This document shows positions 17,205 to 25,818 of a stretch of 64,000 nucleotides of DNA, piece after piece; positions within the stretch are counted from its first letter, which is position 1; each line of letters starts with the position of its first letter. A model generated the notes under the pieces. It had not been told where the DNA came from, did no database searches, and was given only the letters and a program-made list of their open reading frames with translations. The position numbers were made by a program, and so were the translations under genes. This DNA is from Candidatus Binatia bacterium (lineage in GTDB: Bacteria; Desulfobacterota; Binatia; UBA12015): assembly GCA_036563615.1 (NCBI GenBank), contig DATCMB010000016.1, forward strand, positions 1 to 64,000. The letters run 5' to 3'.

Positions 17205-18008
17205 TCAGCCCGCCGAAAGCTCGCGCGAGCGGCGCGCCGCCGCGTCGATCGCCGCCCGTACCGCCTGAGCGAAGCCCCGCGCCCCGAGCGCCTCGAGCCC
17301 GGCGAGCGTCGTCCCGCCCGGCGAGGTCACCATCTCGCGCAGCCGCCCCGGGCTCTCGCCCGACTCGCGCCACAGCGTCGCCGCCCCGAGCAGCGTCTGC
17401 TGGACGAGCTTGGTCGCGATCTCCGGGGCGAGCCCGACGCCCTCGGCGGCCTGCAGCCAGGCCTCGGCGAACGCGAACACGAAGCCTGGGCCGCTGCCGC
17501 TGACCGCGGTGACCGCGTCGAGCAGCGCCTCGTCCTCGAGCACCACGACCTCGCCGACGCCGAGGAAGACCTTGCGCGCGAGCTCGACGTCCTCGGCGGT
17601 CGCGGCGCCGCCGCCGACCAGCGCCGTGATCCCCTGACGCACCATCGCCGGCGTGTTCGGCATCGCGCGCACGAGACGGGTGCCCGCGCCGAGCGCGCGC
17701 GCGAGCGCGCGCAGCGGGAAGCCCGCCGCGATCGAGACCACGACCTGCCGCTCGGCGAGCTGACCCGCGAGGCGCGGCAGGACCGTCGGCAGCACCTGCG
17801 GCTTCACCGCGAGCACGACGACGTCGGCCGCGGACAGGACGTCCGCGAGCTGCTCGCTGACCCGGCCGCCGGTCTCTGCCGCGAAGCGCTCGCGCGCGCC
17901 CGCGTCGGGGTCGGTGGCGATCAGCTCGAAGCCGGCGCCGCTCGCCCGCAGCCCGGCGCCCATCGCGCGGGCCATGTTCCCCGCGCCGACGAAGCCGATG
18001 CACGTCAC
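17205..18008 (-). CDS. proC: Pyrroline-5-carboxylate reductase
   Basis: The enzyme for the last step of proline synthesis, reducing pyrroline-5-carboxylate with NAD(P)H in the cytoplasm. It is 267 residues long, the usual size. The Rossmann motif is IGFVGAGNMARA at the N-terminus, followed by VVLAVKPQ near 86-93. The C-terminal signature covers VSGSGPGFVFAFAEAW and the SPGGTT turn. The ATG at 18008 lies 3 bp after the stop of the Maf-YggS gene, so both are probably on one transcript. Confidence 0.95.
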   Translation of the reverse strand: MTCIGFVGAGNMARAMGAGLRASGAGFELIATDPDAGARERFAAETGGRVSEQLADVLSAADVVVLAVKPQVLPTVLPRLAGQLAERQVVVSIAAGFPLRALARALGAGTRLVRAMPNTPAMVRQGITALVGGGAATAEDVELARKVFLGVGEVVVLEDEALLDAVTAVSGSGPGFVFAFAEAWLQAAEGVGLAPEIATKLVQQTLLGAATLWRESGESPGRLREMVTSPGGTTLAGLEALGARGFAQAVRAAIDAAARRSRELSAG

Positions 18009-18011
18009 GAC

Positions 18012-19295
18012 CTACGCCTCCTTCCGCCGCACGGGTCGCGGCCCGAAGATCGCGGTGCCGATCCGCACGAGCGTCGCGCCTTCCGCGATCGCCGCGCCGT
18101 AGTCGTCGCTCATGCCCATGGACAGCTCCGTCAGGCGCTCGTAGCCAAAGCGCCGCAGCTCGTCGAACCGTTCGCGCAGCGCGGCGAAGGTCGCGCGCGC
18201 CTCGCGCTCGCTCGCGTCGAGCGGTCCGATCGTCATCAGGCCGACGAGCTCGAAGCCCGGGACCGCGCTCATCTCTTGCGCGACGCGCAGCACGTCCTCT
18301 GGCGCCACGCCCGCCTTGCGCGGATCGCGCGCCACGTTGACCTGCAGGAGGCCGCGCACCGGAGCGCCGCGACGGCGGACCAGCGCGTCCGCGATCGCGG
18401 CGCGGTCGAGCGCGTGGAAGAGGTCGAACGTCCGCGCCGCGGCCGCCGCCTTGTTGGTCTGGAGGGGACCGATCAGGTGCCAGCGCACGTCGCGCGCGCG
18501 GTCGCCCAGCGCCGCGCGCTTCGCGACGCCCTCCTGGACGTAGTTCTCGCCGAGGTCGGTCGCCCCGGCGGCGATCGCCGCCGCGACCGCTTCGGGCGGA
18601 TGTCCCTTGCTCACCGCGACGACCCGCACCGAGCCCGCAGGACGTCCCGCGGCGACGCTCGTTGCCGCCACCTCGCCGAGCGTCGCGCGCAGCCGCAGGG
18701 CGATCGCGTCTGCGGGCAGCGGCGTCGACGGCTCGGGAAGCGCGAGACGCTCGGCGAGCGCGCGCAGCTCCTCGAGCGGCAAGCCGATCACGCCCGTCAC
18801 CGAGCCGCGCACGCGACGCACGAAGGCCGCCGCACCGCCTTGAATGGCGTACGCGCCCGCCTTGTCGCGCGGCTCGCCGGTCGCGACGTAGGCGGCGATC
18901 TCGCCGTCGGAGAGCGCGCGGAACTCGACCTCGCTCGTCGACATCGCCTCGGCGACGACCTCGCCGTCGCGCGCCCATGCGATCGCGGTCAGGACCTCGT
19001 GCGATCTCCCCGAGAGGCTCGCCAGCATGCGCGCCGCGTCGCGATCGTCGGCCGGCTTGCCGAGGATCTCGTCGTCGCGCACGACGATGGTGTCGGCGCC
19101 GAGCACCCACGCCGAGCGCGCGTCGCGGCTCACGTGCCGCGCCTTCTCGGCGGCGAGACGGCGCGCGTACACCCGCGGGTCCTCGCCGGGAAGCCGCCGC
19201 TCGTCGATCGCGGCCGGAACGATGTCGAACGGGTAGGCGACGCGCGCCAGCAGCTCTGCCCGGCGCGGCGACGCCGACGCAAGGATCACGCGCAC
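18012..19295 (-). CDS. Maf nucleotide pyrophosphatase fused to YggS
   Basis: One uninterrupted 427-residue frame joins two proteins that are normally separate. Residues 1 to about 187 are a Maf/HAM1-like nucleotide pyrophosphatase with SASPRRAELL at 7-16, LGADTIVV with Asp68, and GKP at 79-81. Residues from about 196 to 427 are a YggS/PROSC PLP-binding homeostasis protein, with the PLP lysine Lys230 in VAVSKGHPPEA, LGENYVQEG, WHLIGPLQTNK, and LSMGMSDD near the end. A short Pro/Ser/Leu linker separates them. I take the GTG at 19295, which gives RVILASASPRR and has GGAG upstream; the frame further upstream would overlap the divergent gene. It lies directly upstream of proC. Confidence 0.9.
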   Translation of the reverse strand: MRVILASASPRRAELLARVAYPFDIVPAAIDERRLPGEDPRVYARRLAAEKARHVSRDARSAWVLGADTIVVRDDEILGKPADDRDAARMLASLSGRSHEVLTAIAWARDGEVVAEAMSTSEVEFRALSDGEIAAYVATGEPRDKAGAYAIQGGAAAFVRRVRGSVTGVIGLPLEELRALAERLALPEPSTPLPADAIALRLRATLGEVAATSVAAGRPAGSVRVVAVSKGHPPEAVAAAIAAGATDLGENYVQEGVAKRAALGDRARDVRWHLIGPLQTNKAAAAARTFDLFHALDRAAIADALVRRRGAPVRGLLQVNVARDPRKAGVAPEDVLRVAQEMSAVPGFELVGLMTIGPLDASEREARATFAALRERFDELRRFGYERLTELSMGMSDDYGAAIAEGATLVRIGTAIFGPRPVRRKEA

Positions 19296-19299
19296 GCCT

Positions 19300-19328
19300 T
19301 TGCCGCTCCGCAGCCGAGGGAATAGAGT
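19300..19328 (+). promoter_or_regulatory. Probable leaderless promoter of the transglycosylase gene
   Basis: TTGCCG at 19300-19305, a 17-bp spacer and TAGAGT at 19323-19328. The start codon at 19337 lies only 8 nt further on, at the expected transcription start, and no ribosome-binding sequence is present. The promoter overlaps the start of the divergent Maf-YggS gene. Confidence 0.55.
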
Positions 19329-19336
19329 GGGCGCCG

Positions 19337-21460
19337 ATGCGGGCATCGCGCCGCGCCGTGCTCGTCTCGTGGTGCTTGCTCGCGTGCAGCGCGGCGTCTG
19401 CGTCTGCACGGCCCACGCCCGTCGCTTCGCTGGGCGCGCCTAGCGACGGCGCGAGCCCGAGCGAACCCGCCACCCCGAGCGAGCTCGTCACGCCGAGCGC
19501 GACCGCAACGCCCGCCGACGCCGACACCGAAGCCGACGTCCGCGAGCGCGCACGCGCCTTCGCCGACGCCTACCGCGCGATGCAGGCAGGTCGGCGCGAC
19601 GAGGCCCGCCGCGGCTTCGCGGCGAGCGTCGAGAGTCTGCCGGAGCTCGCCGACCACGCGCTCTTCCACCAGGGTCACCTCGCCCTCGAGGACGGCGACG
19701 TCGAGGGCGCACGCGCCGCGCTCGGCCGCCTCCTCGAAGAGCATCCCGACAGTGTATGGCGCGACGCCGCGGCCGTCGACCGCGGCCGCCTCGCGCTGCG
19801 CGACGGCGATCCGGCCGCAGCCGTCGCCTGGTTCACGCGAGCGCGCGACGCGAGCGATCCCGAAACCGCACGCGCGGCGAAGCTCGGCCTCGCCGAGGCG
19901 CGCGTCGCACTCGGCGACGTCGCGGGAGCCTACGCTCTGCTCGACGAGCTGCGCGGCACGGGCCGCGCGACCGGCGAGCGCGCGCGCGTCCGCGCCGAGG
20001 AGCTCGAGCGACGTGGCGCGGCGGCGCTCGGCCTCACGCCCGCCGAGCTGCGCCTCAGGATGGCCCGGGCGCGGCTGCGCGAGGGCCGTCCGCAGGAAGC
20101 ACGCGAGGTGCTCGCGCTGCTGCGCGAAGGACACCCGCTGCGCGCCGAGGCGGCGCTCGTCGTCGCGCGCAGCTGGGGCAAGGAGAACCCCGCCGAGGCG
20201 AGCGCCGCCTACCAGATCGCGATCGGCTCGTCGCGCGCGTCTGACGTCGCCGGCACGGCGCTCTTCGAGCGCGCTCGCCTCGCCTGGAACCGCGACCAGG
20301 ACGCCGCCGCCGATCGCGACTTCGCGACGCTGCTCGAGCGCTTCCCCGCGCACCCGAGCGCCGACGAGGCGCTCTACGCGCGAGCGCGCATCGCCGAGGC
20401 GCGCGGCGACACGACGACCGCGATCACCCTCTACGAACAGGTCGCGGCGCGCTTCCCGCAGTCGAAGCTCGCGCAGGACTGCCTGTGGCAGGCGGCCTTC
20501 GTGCGCTACCAGCGCGGCGAGTACGCCGACGCCGCGCGCGCGTTCGCCGTACTCGGCGCGCGCGACGACGCGCGCTACTGGCACGCGCGCGCGCTCGAGG
20601 CGAGCGGCGACCGCGACGGCGCGCGCGCCGCGTTCGCGGCGCTGCGCGAGGCGGCGCCGGCGAGCTACGTCGCCTGGTGGATCGACGAGCGCATCGGGCC
20701 GCTCGAGCGGCCCCCCGCGTATCCGCGCGCAGTCGAGAAGCCGCTGCAGCCCGCACCGCCGCTCGGCGGTGCGGCGGCGTACCACTGGACGCGCGGCCAG
20801 ATCCTGAACGCGATCGGGCTGCGTCGCGACGCCGCGCGCGAGCTGCAGGCGGTCGAGGCGCTGACCGGGCCGGATGCGTTTCTCGCGCCCGCGTACCGCG
20901 AGGCCGGCGCGTGGGCGAGCCTCGTCCGCCTCGGGCTCCGGCTGCAGCAGGCGGGACGCCCCGGGCAGGAGAGCGCGATCTACCCGCGTCCGTATCCGCG
21001 CGACTTCGAGGCGGGCGCCGCGCGCGCCGGCGTCGATCCGCTGCTGCTCGTGTCGATGGCGCGTCAGGAGAGCCTGTTCGATCCGCTGGCGGTGTCGCCC
21101 GTGGGCGCGCGCGGCGTGCTGCAGCTCATGCCGGCGACGGCGGCGCGGGTCGCGGGAGCCGAGGTCGAGACGCGCGCGCTGCACGAGCCGTCGTTCAACA
21201 TCGATCTCGGCGCGCGCTACTTGGGCGAGCTGCTGCGGCGCTTCGACGGCCGCATCGTGCTCGCGGTCGCCGCCTACAACGCGGGACCCGAGGCGGTCGA
21301 GCGCTGGCTCGCGCGCTTCCCGGACGTCGGCGTCGACGAGTTCGTCGAGCGCATCACGTACCGCGAGACGCGCGGCTACGTGAAGGCGGTGCTGCGCAAC
21401 TACCGCACCTACCACCTGCTGTACGGCGACGGCGCGCTGCCGCGTCCTCGGTTGTATTGA
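19337..21460 (+). CDS. Soluble lytic murein transglycosylase, Slt70-like
   Basis: A periplasmic enzyme that cleaves the MurNAc-GlcNAc bond with 1,6-anhydro product formation. Its 707 residues have an N-terminal signal (MRASRRAVLVSWCLLAC...ASA) that could be cleaved by either signal peptidase I or II. A Ser/Pro/Thr/Ala stretch follows to about residue 60, then a long helical TPR-like superhelix at about 70-540, as in Slt70. The C-terminal SLT domain starts near 560. The catalytic glutamate is Glu578 in ARQESLFDP, followed by GVLQLMPATA and VAAYNAGPEAV. The ATG at 19337 is chosen because the signal peptide begins there. Confidence 0.93.
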   Translation: MRASRRAVLVSWCLLACSAASASARPTPVASLGAPSDGASPSEPATPSELVTPSATATPADADTEADVRERARAFADAYRAMQAGRRDEARRGFAASVESLPELADHALFHQGHLALEDGDVEGARAALGRLLEEHPDSVWRDAAAVDRGRLALRDGDPAAAVAWFTRARDASDPETARAAKLGLAEARVALGDVAGAYALLDELRGTGRATGERARVRAEELERRGAAALGLTPAELRLRMARARLREGRPQEAREVLALLREGHPLRAEAALVVARSWGKENPAEASAAYQIAIGSSRASDVAGTALFERARLAWNRDQDAAADRDFATLLERFPAHPSADEALYARARIAEARGDTTTAITLYEQVAARFPQSKLAQDCLWQAAFVRYQRGEYADAARAFAVLGARDDARYWHARALEASGDRDGARAAFAALREAAPASYVAWWIDERIGPLERPPAYPRAVEKPLQPAPPLGGAAAYHWTRGQILNAIGLRRDAARELQAVEALTGPDAFLAPAYREAGAWASLVRLGLRLQQAGRPGQESAIYPRPYPRDFEAGAARAGVDPLLLVSMARQESLFDPLAVSPVGARGVLQLMPATAARVAGAEVETRALHEPSFNIDLGARYLGELLRRFDGRIVLAVAAYNAGPEAVERWLARFPDVGVDEFVERITYRETRGYVKAVLRNYRTYHLLYGDGALPRPRLY

Positions 21461-21485
21461 CGCGCGATTGCGCTTGACGCGCGGG

Positions 21486-22910
21486 CTAACGCGCGGCGCG
21501 CGCAGCGAGCGCCGTCGCGAGCCGCGCGACGACGCCGCCGAAGGCGCCGTTCGAGAGCGCCACCACCACGTCGCCCGCGGCCGCCTCGCGCTCGACGGTC
21601 TCCGCGACGGCGTCGTACGCGTCGAGCGCGCGCGCTTCTCGTCCGGCGCGCTCGACCTCGGCCGCCGCTTGCGCGGGCGAGAAGCGCTCGGCTTCCGGCA
21701 GCTGCTCCGCGTTGTGCACGGGTCCGAGCAGCACGCGGTCGGCGGCCGCGAGCGCCTGCGCGATCTCGGTTTGGAACGTGCGTCTCCGGCTCGTGTTCGA
21801 GCGCGGATCGAAGAGCGCCCAGACGCGGCGGCCGGGGAAGCGGCTGCGTACGGCGGCGAGCGTCGCTGCGATCGCGGTCGGGTGGTGCGCGAAGTCGTCG
21901 ATCAGCGTGACCTCGCCGTCGATCACGACCTGCTGCCGGCGACGCACGCCGCGGCAGCGCGCGATTGCACGCTTGATCGCGTCCGCCGGCACGCCGAGCG
22001 CGCGGCACAGGGCGGTCACGCCGAGCACGTTGCGCGCGTTCATCAAGCCGAGGAGCGGGCTCGCGAGCTCGATGCGCTCGTCCGGCCCCGCGGCGACGAA
22101 GCGCAGCCCTTCGGGGCCATCGGTGAGCTCCGCGACGCGCCAGTCCGCCTCGACGCCGGGCTCGCCGGCGAACGTCGCGTAATCATGCCCACTGCGGCGC
22201 GCGACGTCGACCGCGTGCGGGAAGTCCGCCGACACCAGCAGCGGCGCGCCCTCCGGCAAGAGCGCGATCAGGCGCTCGAAGCTTTGCTTGACGTGATCGA
22301 GGTCGCGGTAGATGTCGGCGTGGTCGAACTCGATCGCGTTCAGCAGCAGCGCCTGCGGCCGGTAGTGCAGGAACTTCGCTTCCTTGTCGAAGTACGCGGA
22401 GTCGTACTCGTCGCCCTCGAGCACGAACTCGCGGCCGCGTCCGAGCGCGTAGCTGCGCGGCAGGTCGAGCGGCATGCCGCCGATGAACCAGCCCGGATCG
22501 CGTCCCGCCTCGCGCAGCACGCTCGCGAGCAGCGTCGCCGACGTGGTCTTGCCGTGCGTCCCCGCGACGACGACCGGAAAGCGCTCCGGCAGGCACAGCC
22601 ACTCGAGCGCTTCGGGCAGCGAGATCGTCGGGATGCCGCGCACGCGCGCGGCGATCGCTTCGGGATTCGTCGCCCGGATCGCGTTGCCCATCACGACGAG
22701 GTCGGGACGCGGCTCGAGGTTCTCCGCGCGGTAGCCGCGCGCGACCTCGACGCCGAGCCGCGCGAGCTCGTCGCTCGCGGGCGGGTAGATCTCGAGGTCC
22801 GAGCCCCGCACGCGGTGGCCGAGCTCGGCGAGCAGGCCCGCGAGCGCCGCCATGCCGACGCCGCCGATCGCGGTCAGGTGGATCGTGGCCGGCACCTCGA
22901 CCTTCAGCAT
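21486..22910 (-). CDS. mpl: UDP-MurNAc:tripeptide ligase Mpl
   Basis: A Mur-ligase-family enzyme that attaches recycled L-Ala-gamma-D-Glu-meso-DAP to UDP-MurNAc in the cytoplasm. The 474 residues compare with 457 in E. coli Mpl. It has the UDP-binding N-terminus IHLTAIGGVGMAALAGLL at 10-27, the ATP P-loop GTHGKTT at 117-123, EGDEYDSAYFDK near residue 164 and DDFAHHPTAI in the C-terminal domain. The EYDSAYFDK segment is characteristic of Mpl rather than MurC. The ATG at 22910 overlaps the end of the upstream serine hydrolase gene by 7 bp, so the two are probably co-translated. Confidence 0.93.
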   Translation of the reverse strand: MLKVEVPATIHLTAIGGVGMAALAGLLAELGHRVRGSDLEIYPPASDELARLGVEVARGYRAENLEPRPDLVVMGNAIRATNPEAIAARVRGIPTISLPEALEWLCLPERFPVVVAGTHGKTTSATLLASVLREAGRDPGWFIGGMPLDLPRSYALGRGREFVLEGDEYDSAYFDKEAKFLHYRPQALLLNAIEFDHADIYRDLDHVKQSFERLIALLPEGAPLLVSADFPHAVDVARRSGHDYATFAGEPGVEADWRVAELTDGPEGLRFVAAGPDERIELASPLLGLMNARNVLGVTALCRALGVPADAIKRAIARCRGVRRRQQVVIDGEVTLIDDFAHHPTAIAATLAAVRSRFPGRRVWALFDPRSNTSRRRTFQTEIAQALAAADRVLLGPVHNAEQLPEAERFSPAQAAAEVERAGREARALDAYDAVAETVEREAAAGDVVVALSNGAFGGVVARLATALAARAAR

Positions 22911-24031
22911 CCCACCGCCTCCATCACCAGGTCGTGGATGCGCGGGCGGAACTCGCGCAGCTTGTCGTTGTCGCGCGACGGGTGCACGCGGTTGGTGAGC
23001 AGCGTCACGTTGACGTCGCGCTCGAGGTCCATCCACAGCGACGTGCCGGTGAAGCCGAGGTGGCCGACGGTGCGCGGCGACATCCGCGTCCCGGCGCTGG
23101 AATTTGTCGGTGACGGCGAGTCCCAGCCGAGCGTCCGCGTCGAGCCCGGCACGCTGGTGTCGATGGTCCACATGCGATCGATCATCTCCGCGGGCAGAAG
23201 CCCCTGGCCGCCGCGCCAGGCCGCCTTCAGGTGTCGCGCGAGCTGGTCGACGTCGCGCGCCGAGCCGAACAGCCCCGCGTGTCCCGCGACCCCGCCCATC
23301 GCGTACGCGTTCTCGTCGTCGACCTCGCCGCAGAGCACGCGCTTGCGCCACGGGCAGCGCTGCGTCGGCGCGATCATCTCGGCGATCGGCTCGACGCGCT
23401 TGGTGCGGATCTGCGAGAGGTCGATGAACGACATCGCGCGCAGCCCGAGCGGCGCGAAGATGCGGTTGTGGCAGAAGCGGTCGAGCGTCTGCCCGGACAC
23501 GGTCTCGACGAGCTGTCCGAGCAGCATGAAGCCGAGGTCGCTGTAGATCACGCGCGTGCCCGGCGGCGCTTCGAGCTTCTCGCGGTGGATCTGCTCGAAC
23601 AGCCACTCCTTCGCTTCGCGGCTGCCGACGAAGTTCGGCCGACCTTTGCGCTCGAGCTGCGCGATCTCCTTGAAGTACGGGCGGTGCGCCGCGAGCCCCG
23701 AGGTGTGCGTCAGCAGGTGGCGGAAGGTGACGTGCGTCTTCTGGTGCACGCCGAAGTTGTGGAAGAAGCGCGTCACGCGATCGTCGAGGTCGAGGCGTCG
23801 GTCCTTGACGAGCAGCAGGACGGCGAGCGTCGTCGCGAGCGGCTTGGTCAGCGACGAGAGGTCGAAGACGGTCTCGACGTGCATCGGCGCCTTCTCGGGC
23901 TCGAGCGAGCGCGAGCCGACGGCGCGCTCGAAGAGCGTCTCGTCGCCCCGGCTGACCAGCAGCACGGCGCCCGGAAAGACGCCCTTCTGGACGGCTTCCT
24001 CGAGCGCGCGCTCGACTGCGGAGAAATCCAT
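22904..24031 (-). CDS. Serine hydrolase of the beta-lactamase/esterase fold
   Basis: A 375-residue class C beta-lactamase-related protein (PF00144). The nucleophile motif SxxK is Ser60-Leu-Thr-Lys63, with the family Tyr in YSDLGFMLLG and a C-terminal HLGFTGTS in place of the usual KTG-like triad. No signal peptide is visible, so it is probably cytoplasmic. Members include esterases (EstB), D-aminopeptidases and penicillin-binding AmpH-like proteins. It is encoded between ldcA and mpl, which suggests it acts on a murein fragment such as a muropeptide during recycling. That role is inference from the neighbours. Confidence 0.9.
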   Translation of the reverse strand: MDFSAVERALEEAVQKGVFPGAVLLVSRGDETLFERAVGSRSLEPEKAPMHVETVFDLSSLTKPLATTLAVLLLVKDRRLDLDDRVTRFFHNFGVHQKTHVTFRHLLTHTSGLAAHRPYFKEIAQLERKGRPNFVGSREAKEWLFEQIHREKLEAPPGTRVIYSDLGFMLLGQLVETVSGQTLDRFCHNRIFAPLGLRAMSFIDLSQIRTKRVEPIAEMIAPTQRCPWRKRVLCGEVDDENAYAMGGVAGHAGLFGSARDVDQLARHLKAAWRGGQGLLPAEMIDRMWTIDTSVPGSTRTLGWDSPSPTNSSAGTRMSPRTVGHLGFTGTSLWMDLERDVNVTLLTNRVHPSRDNDKLREFRPRIHDLVMEAVGC

Positions 24032-24032
24032 C

Positions 24033-24995
24033 TCACTCGACCAGCGGCTCGACGCCGCAAAGCTCGCCTTCGTCCGTCAGCGTCGACGCCCCACCGCCGA
24101 CGCGCAACCGCACCTCGACGCCGAGCGGGACGCCGTAGTGCACGCTGCCGTGTCCGACCGGCGCCCCGAAGCCGATCGGGACCTCGAGGTCCGCGAGGCA
24201 GTCGAGGATCGTGTCGCACAGGTCGTCGGGCTCGCCGCAGTCGGGCATGGTGCCGAACACGATCCCGCGCACGCCCTCCAGCATACCCGCCTGGCGCAGC
24301 TGGACGAGCATGCGATCGATGCGGCGCAGCGGCCGCTCGTTGGTGTCCTCGAACAGCGCCACGGCGCCGGCGAAGCGAGGCGCGAACGGCGTCCCGGCGA
24401 GCGACGCGAGAACCGTGAGGCAGCCGCCGAGCAAGCGGCCCGACGCCTCGCCCGGAACGAGCGTGCGCGGCACCGGGATCCGCCAGTCGGTCGCGCCGGC
24501 CGCGAGCGCCAGCAGGTGTCCGATCGTTCCCATCTCGCGTTGCGCGACGAGGTCGTGCGCGACCATCGGGCCGTGCAGGGCGGCGACCCCGGCGTTGCAC
24601 ACCAGGAACTGGAGCAGCGCGGTCGCGTCGCTGAAGCCGATGCAGAGCTTCGCGTTGAGACGCATCCAGGCCGGGTCGATCTGCGGCAGGATGCGGGCCA
24701 CACCGTAGCCGCCGCGCGCGCACCACACGGCGCGCACGTCGGGGTCGGCGAAGGCCTCGAGGAGCTGGCGGCAGCGGTCCTCGTCGGGTCCGGCGAAGTA
24801 GCGGTGCGTGCGTCCCGGCCGCGGCAGGCTGACCCGGAAGCCGAGCTCCTCGAGGACGGCCGCGCCCTGCGCGAGCCGGTCGGGATCCACCTTTCCCGAG
24901 GGCGTCACCACCGCCACCCGGTCGCCCGGCCGCAACGCCGCCGGCTTGATCAGCCCCGCTGCATCCATGCCGCTCAACCCCCGCCGCGAGAGCAC
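24033..24995 (-). CDS. ldcA: LD-carboxypeptidase LdcA (S66 family)
   Basis: A cytoplasmic serine peptidase that removes the terminal D-Ala from murein tetrapeptides, giving the tripeptide that Mpl reuses. It is 320 residues from the GTG at 24995, or 311 from the ATG at 24968, which may be the true start. Hallmarks are VVTPSGKVD near the start, CARGGYGVARIL, the nucleophile serine in GFSDATALL (Ser122), LFEDTNERPLRRIDRML with the catalytic glutamate, and a late histidine in VGHGSVHYGVP. It starts a three-gene group with the serine hydrolase, 1 bp downstream, and mpl. E. coli LdcA has 304 residues. Confidence 0.93.
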   Translation of the reverse strand: MLSRRGLSGMDAAGLIKPAALRPGDRVAVVTPSGKVDPDRLAQGAAVLEELGFRVSLPRPGRTHRYFAGPDEDRCRQLLEAFADPDVRAVWCARGGYGVARILPQIDPAWMRLNAKLCIGFSDATALLQFLVCNAGVAALHGPMVAHDLVAQREMGTIGHLLALAAGATDWRIPVPRTLVPGEASGRLLGGCLTVLASLAGTPFAPRFAGAVALFEDTNERPLRRIDRMLVQLRQAGMLEGVRGIVFGTMPDCGEPDDLCDTILDCLADLEVPIGFGAPVGHGSVHYGVPLGVEVRLRVGGGASTLTDEGELCGVEPLVE

Positions 24996-25004
24996 GACTC
25001 CGCT

Positions 25005-25033
25005 CGGCTAGACAACACAACGCGGCGCGCAAA
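25005..25033 (-). promoter_or_regulatory. Possible leaderless promoter of ldcA
   Basis: On the minus strand TTTGCG (25033-25028), a 17-bp spacer and TAGCCG (25010-25005), with 9 nt to the GTG at 24995. If used, it favours the GTG start; initiation at the ATG at 24968 would instead leave a short leader. Confidence 0.35.
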
Positions 25034-25203
25034 GCGAGGGACGAGCGGCGCCCGCGACCGCTCGGACGCGGCGTCGGCGCTTCGACGAAGCCCTTCCGCA
25101 CCGGGCTTGTTGAATTGCCGTCGCCGCATGGTAGCGGACGTCTCAGGTCGAGCGCGCGCAGGACCTGCGGCGCGACGCGCAACCTGCCGTCGTTCCCGTG
25201 CCG

Positions 25204-25485
25204 ATGACGCAGCAACAGCTCTTCACGCTCGGGCGCTCCGTCGTCGATGCGCTCGTGCGCGCCGATCTCGTCGAGCTCGCCGGCACCGCGGACGCGGCCG
25301 CCCAGGCGGTCGCCGACCAGCTCGGCGCCTACTTCAAGGCGGCGGCCGCGCTCGAGGCCGACGCCGAGCGCCTCGCCGACGAGCACCTGCGCTCCGCGCG
25401 CGCCGCGACGGCCGGCATCGACCGCCGCCGCGTCGTGCAGATGATCAAGGAGAAGCTCGCGAGCGAGCGGGGGCTGCCGGTCTGA
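25204..25485 (+). CDS. DUF507 family protein
   Basis: A 93-residue helical protein counted from the ATG at 25204; a GTG at 25198 would add two residues. It has an N-terminal helical segment (LFTLGRSVVDALVRADLVEL), an acidic middle and a basic end, RRRVVQMIKEKLASERGLPV. This length, fold pattern and pairing are those of DUF507, a family with no known activity. Its TGA overlaps the ATG of a second DUF507-type gene (TGATG), so the two are translated as a pair. No good ribosome-binding site is visible before either start. The pair lies just upstream of groES. Confidence 0.75.
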   Translation: MTQQQLFTLGRSVVDALVRADLVELAGTADAAAQAVADQLGAYFKAAAALEADAERLADEHLRSARAATAGIDRRRVVQMIKEKLASERGLPV

Positions 25486-25754
25486 TGCGACTCAGCGAAG
25501 CCCTGTCGTCCTACCTCGCGCACCGCGCGCTCGAGGCGATCAAGAAGACCGGCGCCAAGGTGCGCAACGATCGTCTCGCGCTCGCCGAGATCAAGAAGGC
25601 GCTCTCGGGCGGGCTCGAGCGCGACCCGAGAATCCACGAGATCGTCACCCGGCGCATCGCGTCTCTGAGCCGGAAGGTGCCTCCCGGCAGCGCCGAATAC
25701 GAAGTTCTCTACCGGCAGTATTACGAGCAGGAGATGCGCAAGCGCCGCTCGTGA
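25485..25754 (+). CDS. DUF507 family protein, second copy
   Basis: An 89-residue, very basic helical protein. It opens [20 protein letters not shown], carries [14 protein letters not shown] at about 29-42 and [21 protein letters not shown] near the end. The C-terminal PPGS-E-(W/Y)-x3-Y region is the clearest DUF507 signature. It overlaps the preceding gene by one base. The two proteins differ in charge (the first is acidic, this one basic), so they could form a heteromer; that is inference. Confidence 0.85.
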   Translation: MRLSEALSSYLAHRALEAIKKTGAKVRNDRLALAEIKKALSGGLERDPRIHEIVTRRIASLSRKVPPGSAEYEVLYRQYYEQEMRKRRS

Positions 25755-25773
25755 TTCGCGCGCGCATTTCCTC

Positions 25774-25801
25774 TTGACACCCCAAAGGCCGTGGTTATCA
25801 A
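25774..25801 (+). promoter_or_regulatory. sigma70-like promoter of groES-groEL
   Basis: A perfect -35 box TTGACA at 25774-25779, a 16-bp spacer and TATCAA at 25796-25801. It lies about 100 bp before the groES ATG and just upstream of the inverted repeat at 25819-25845. Confidence 0.65.
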
Positions 25802-25818
25802 GCCGCCGTCTTGGTGGG

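Noticed and set aside
21459..21490. Direct repeat TTGACGCGCG between slt and mpl
   Set aside because: Two copies of 10 bp in GC-rich DNA with no promoter-like partner; likely chance.
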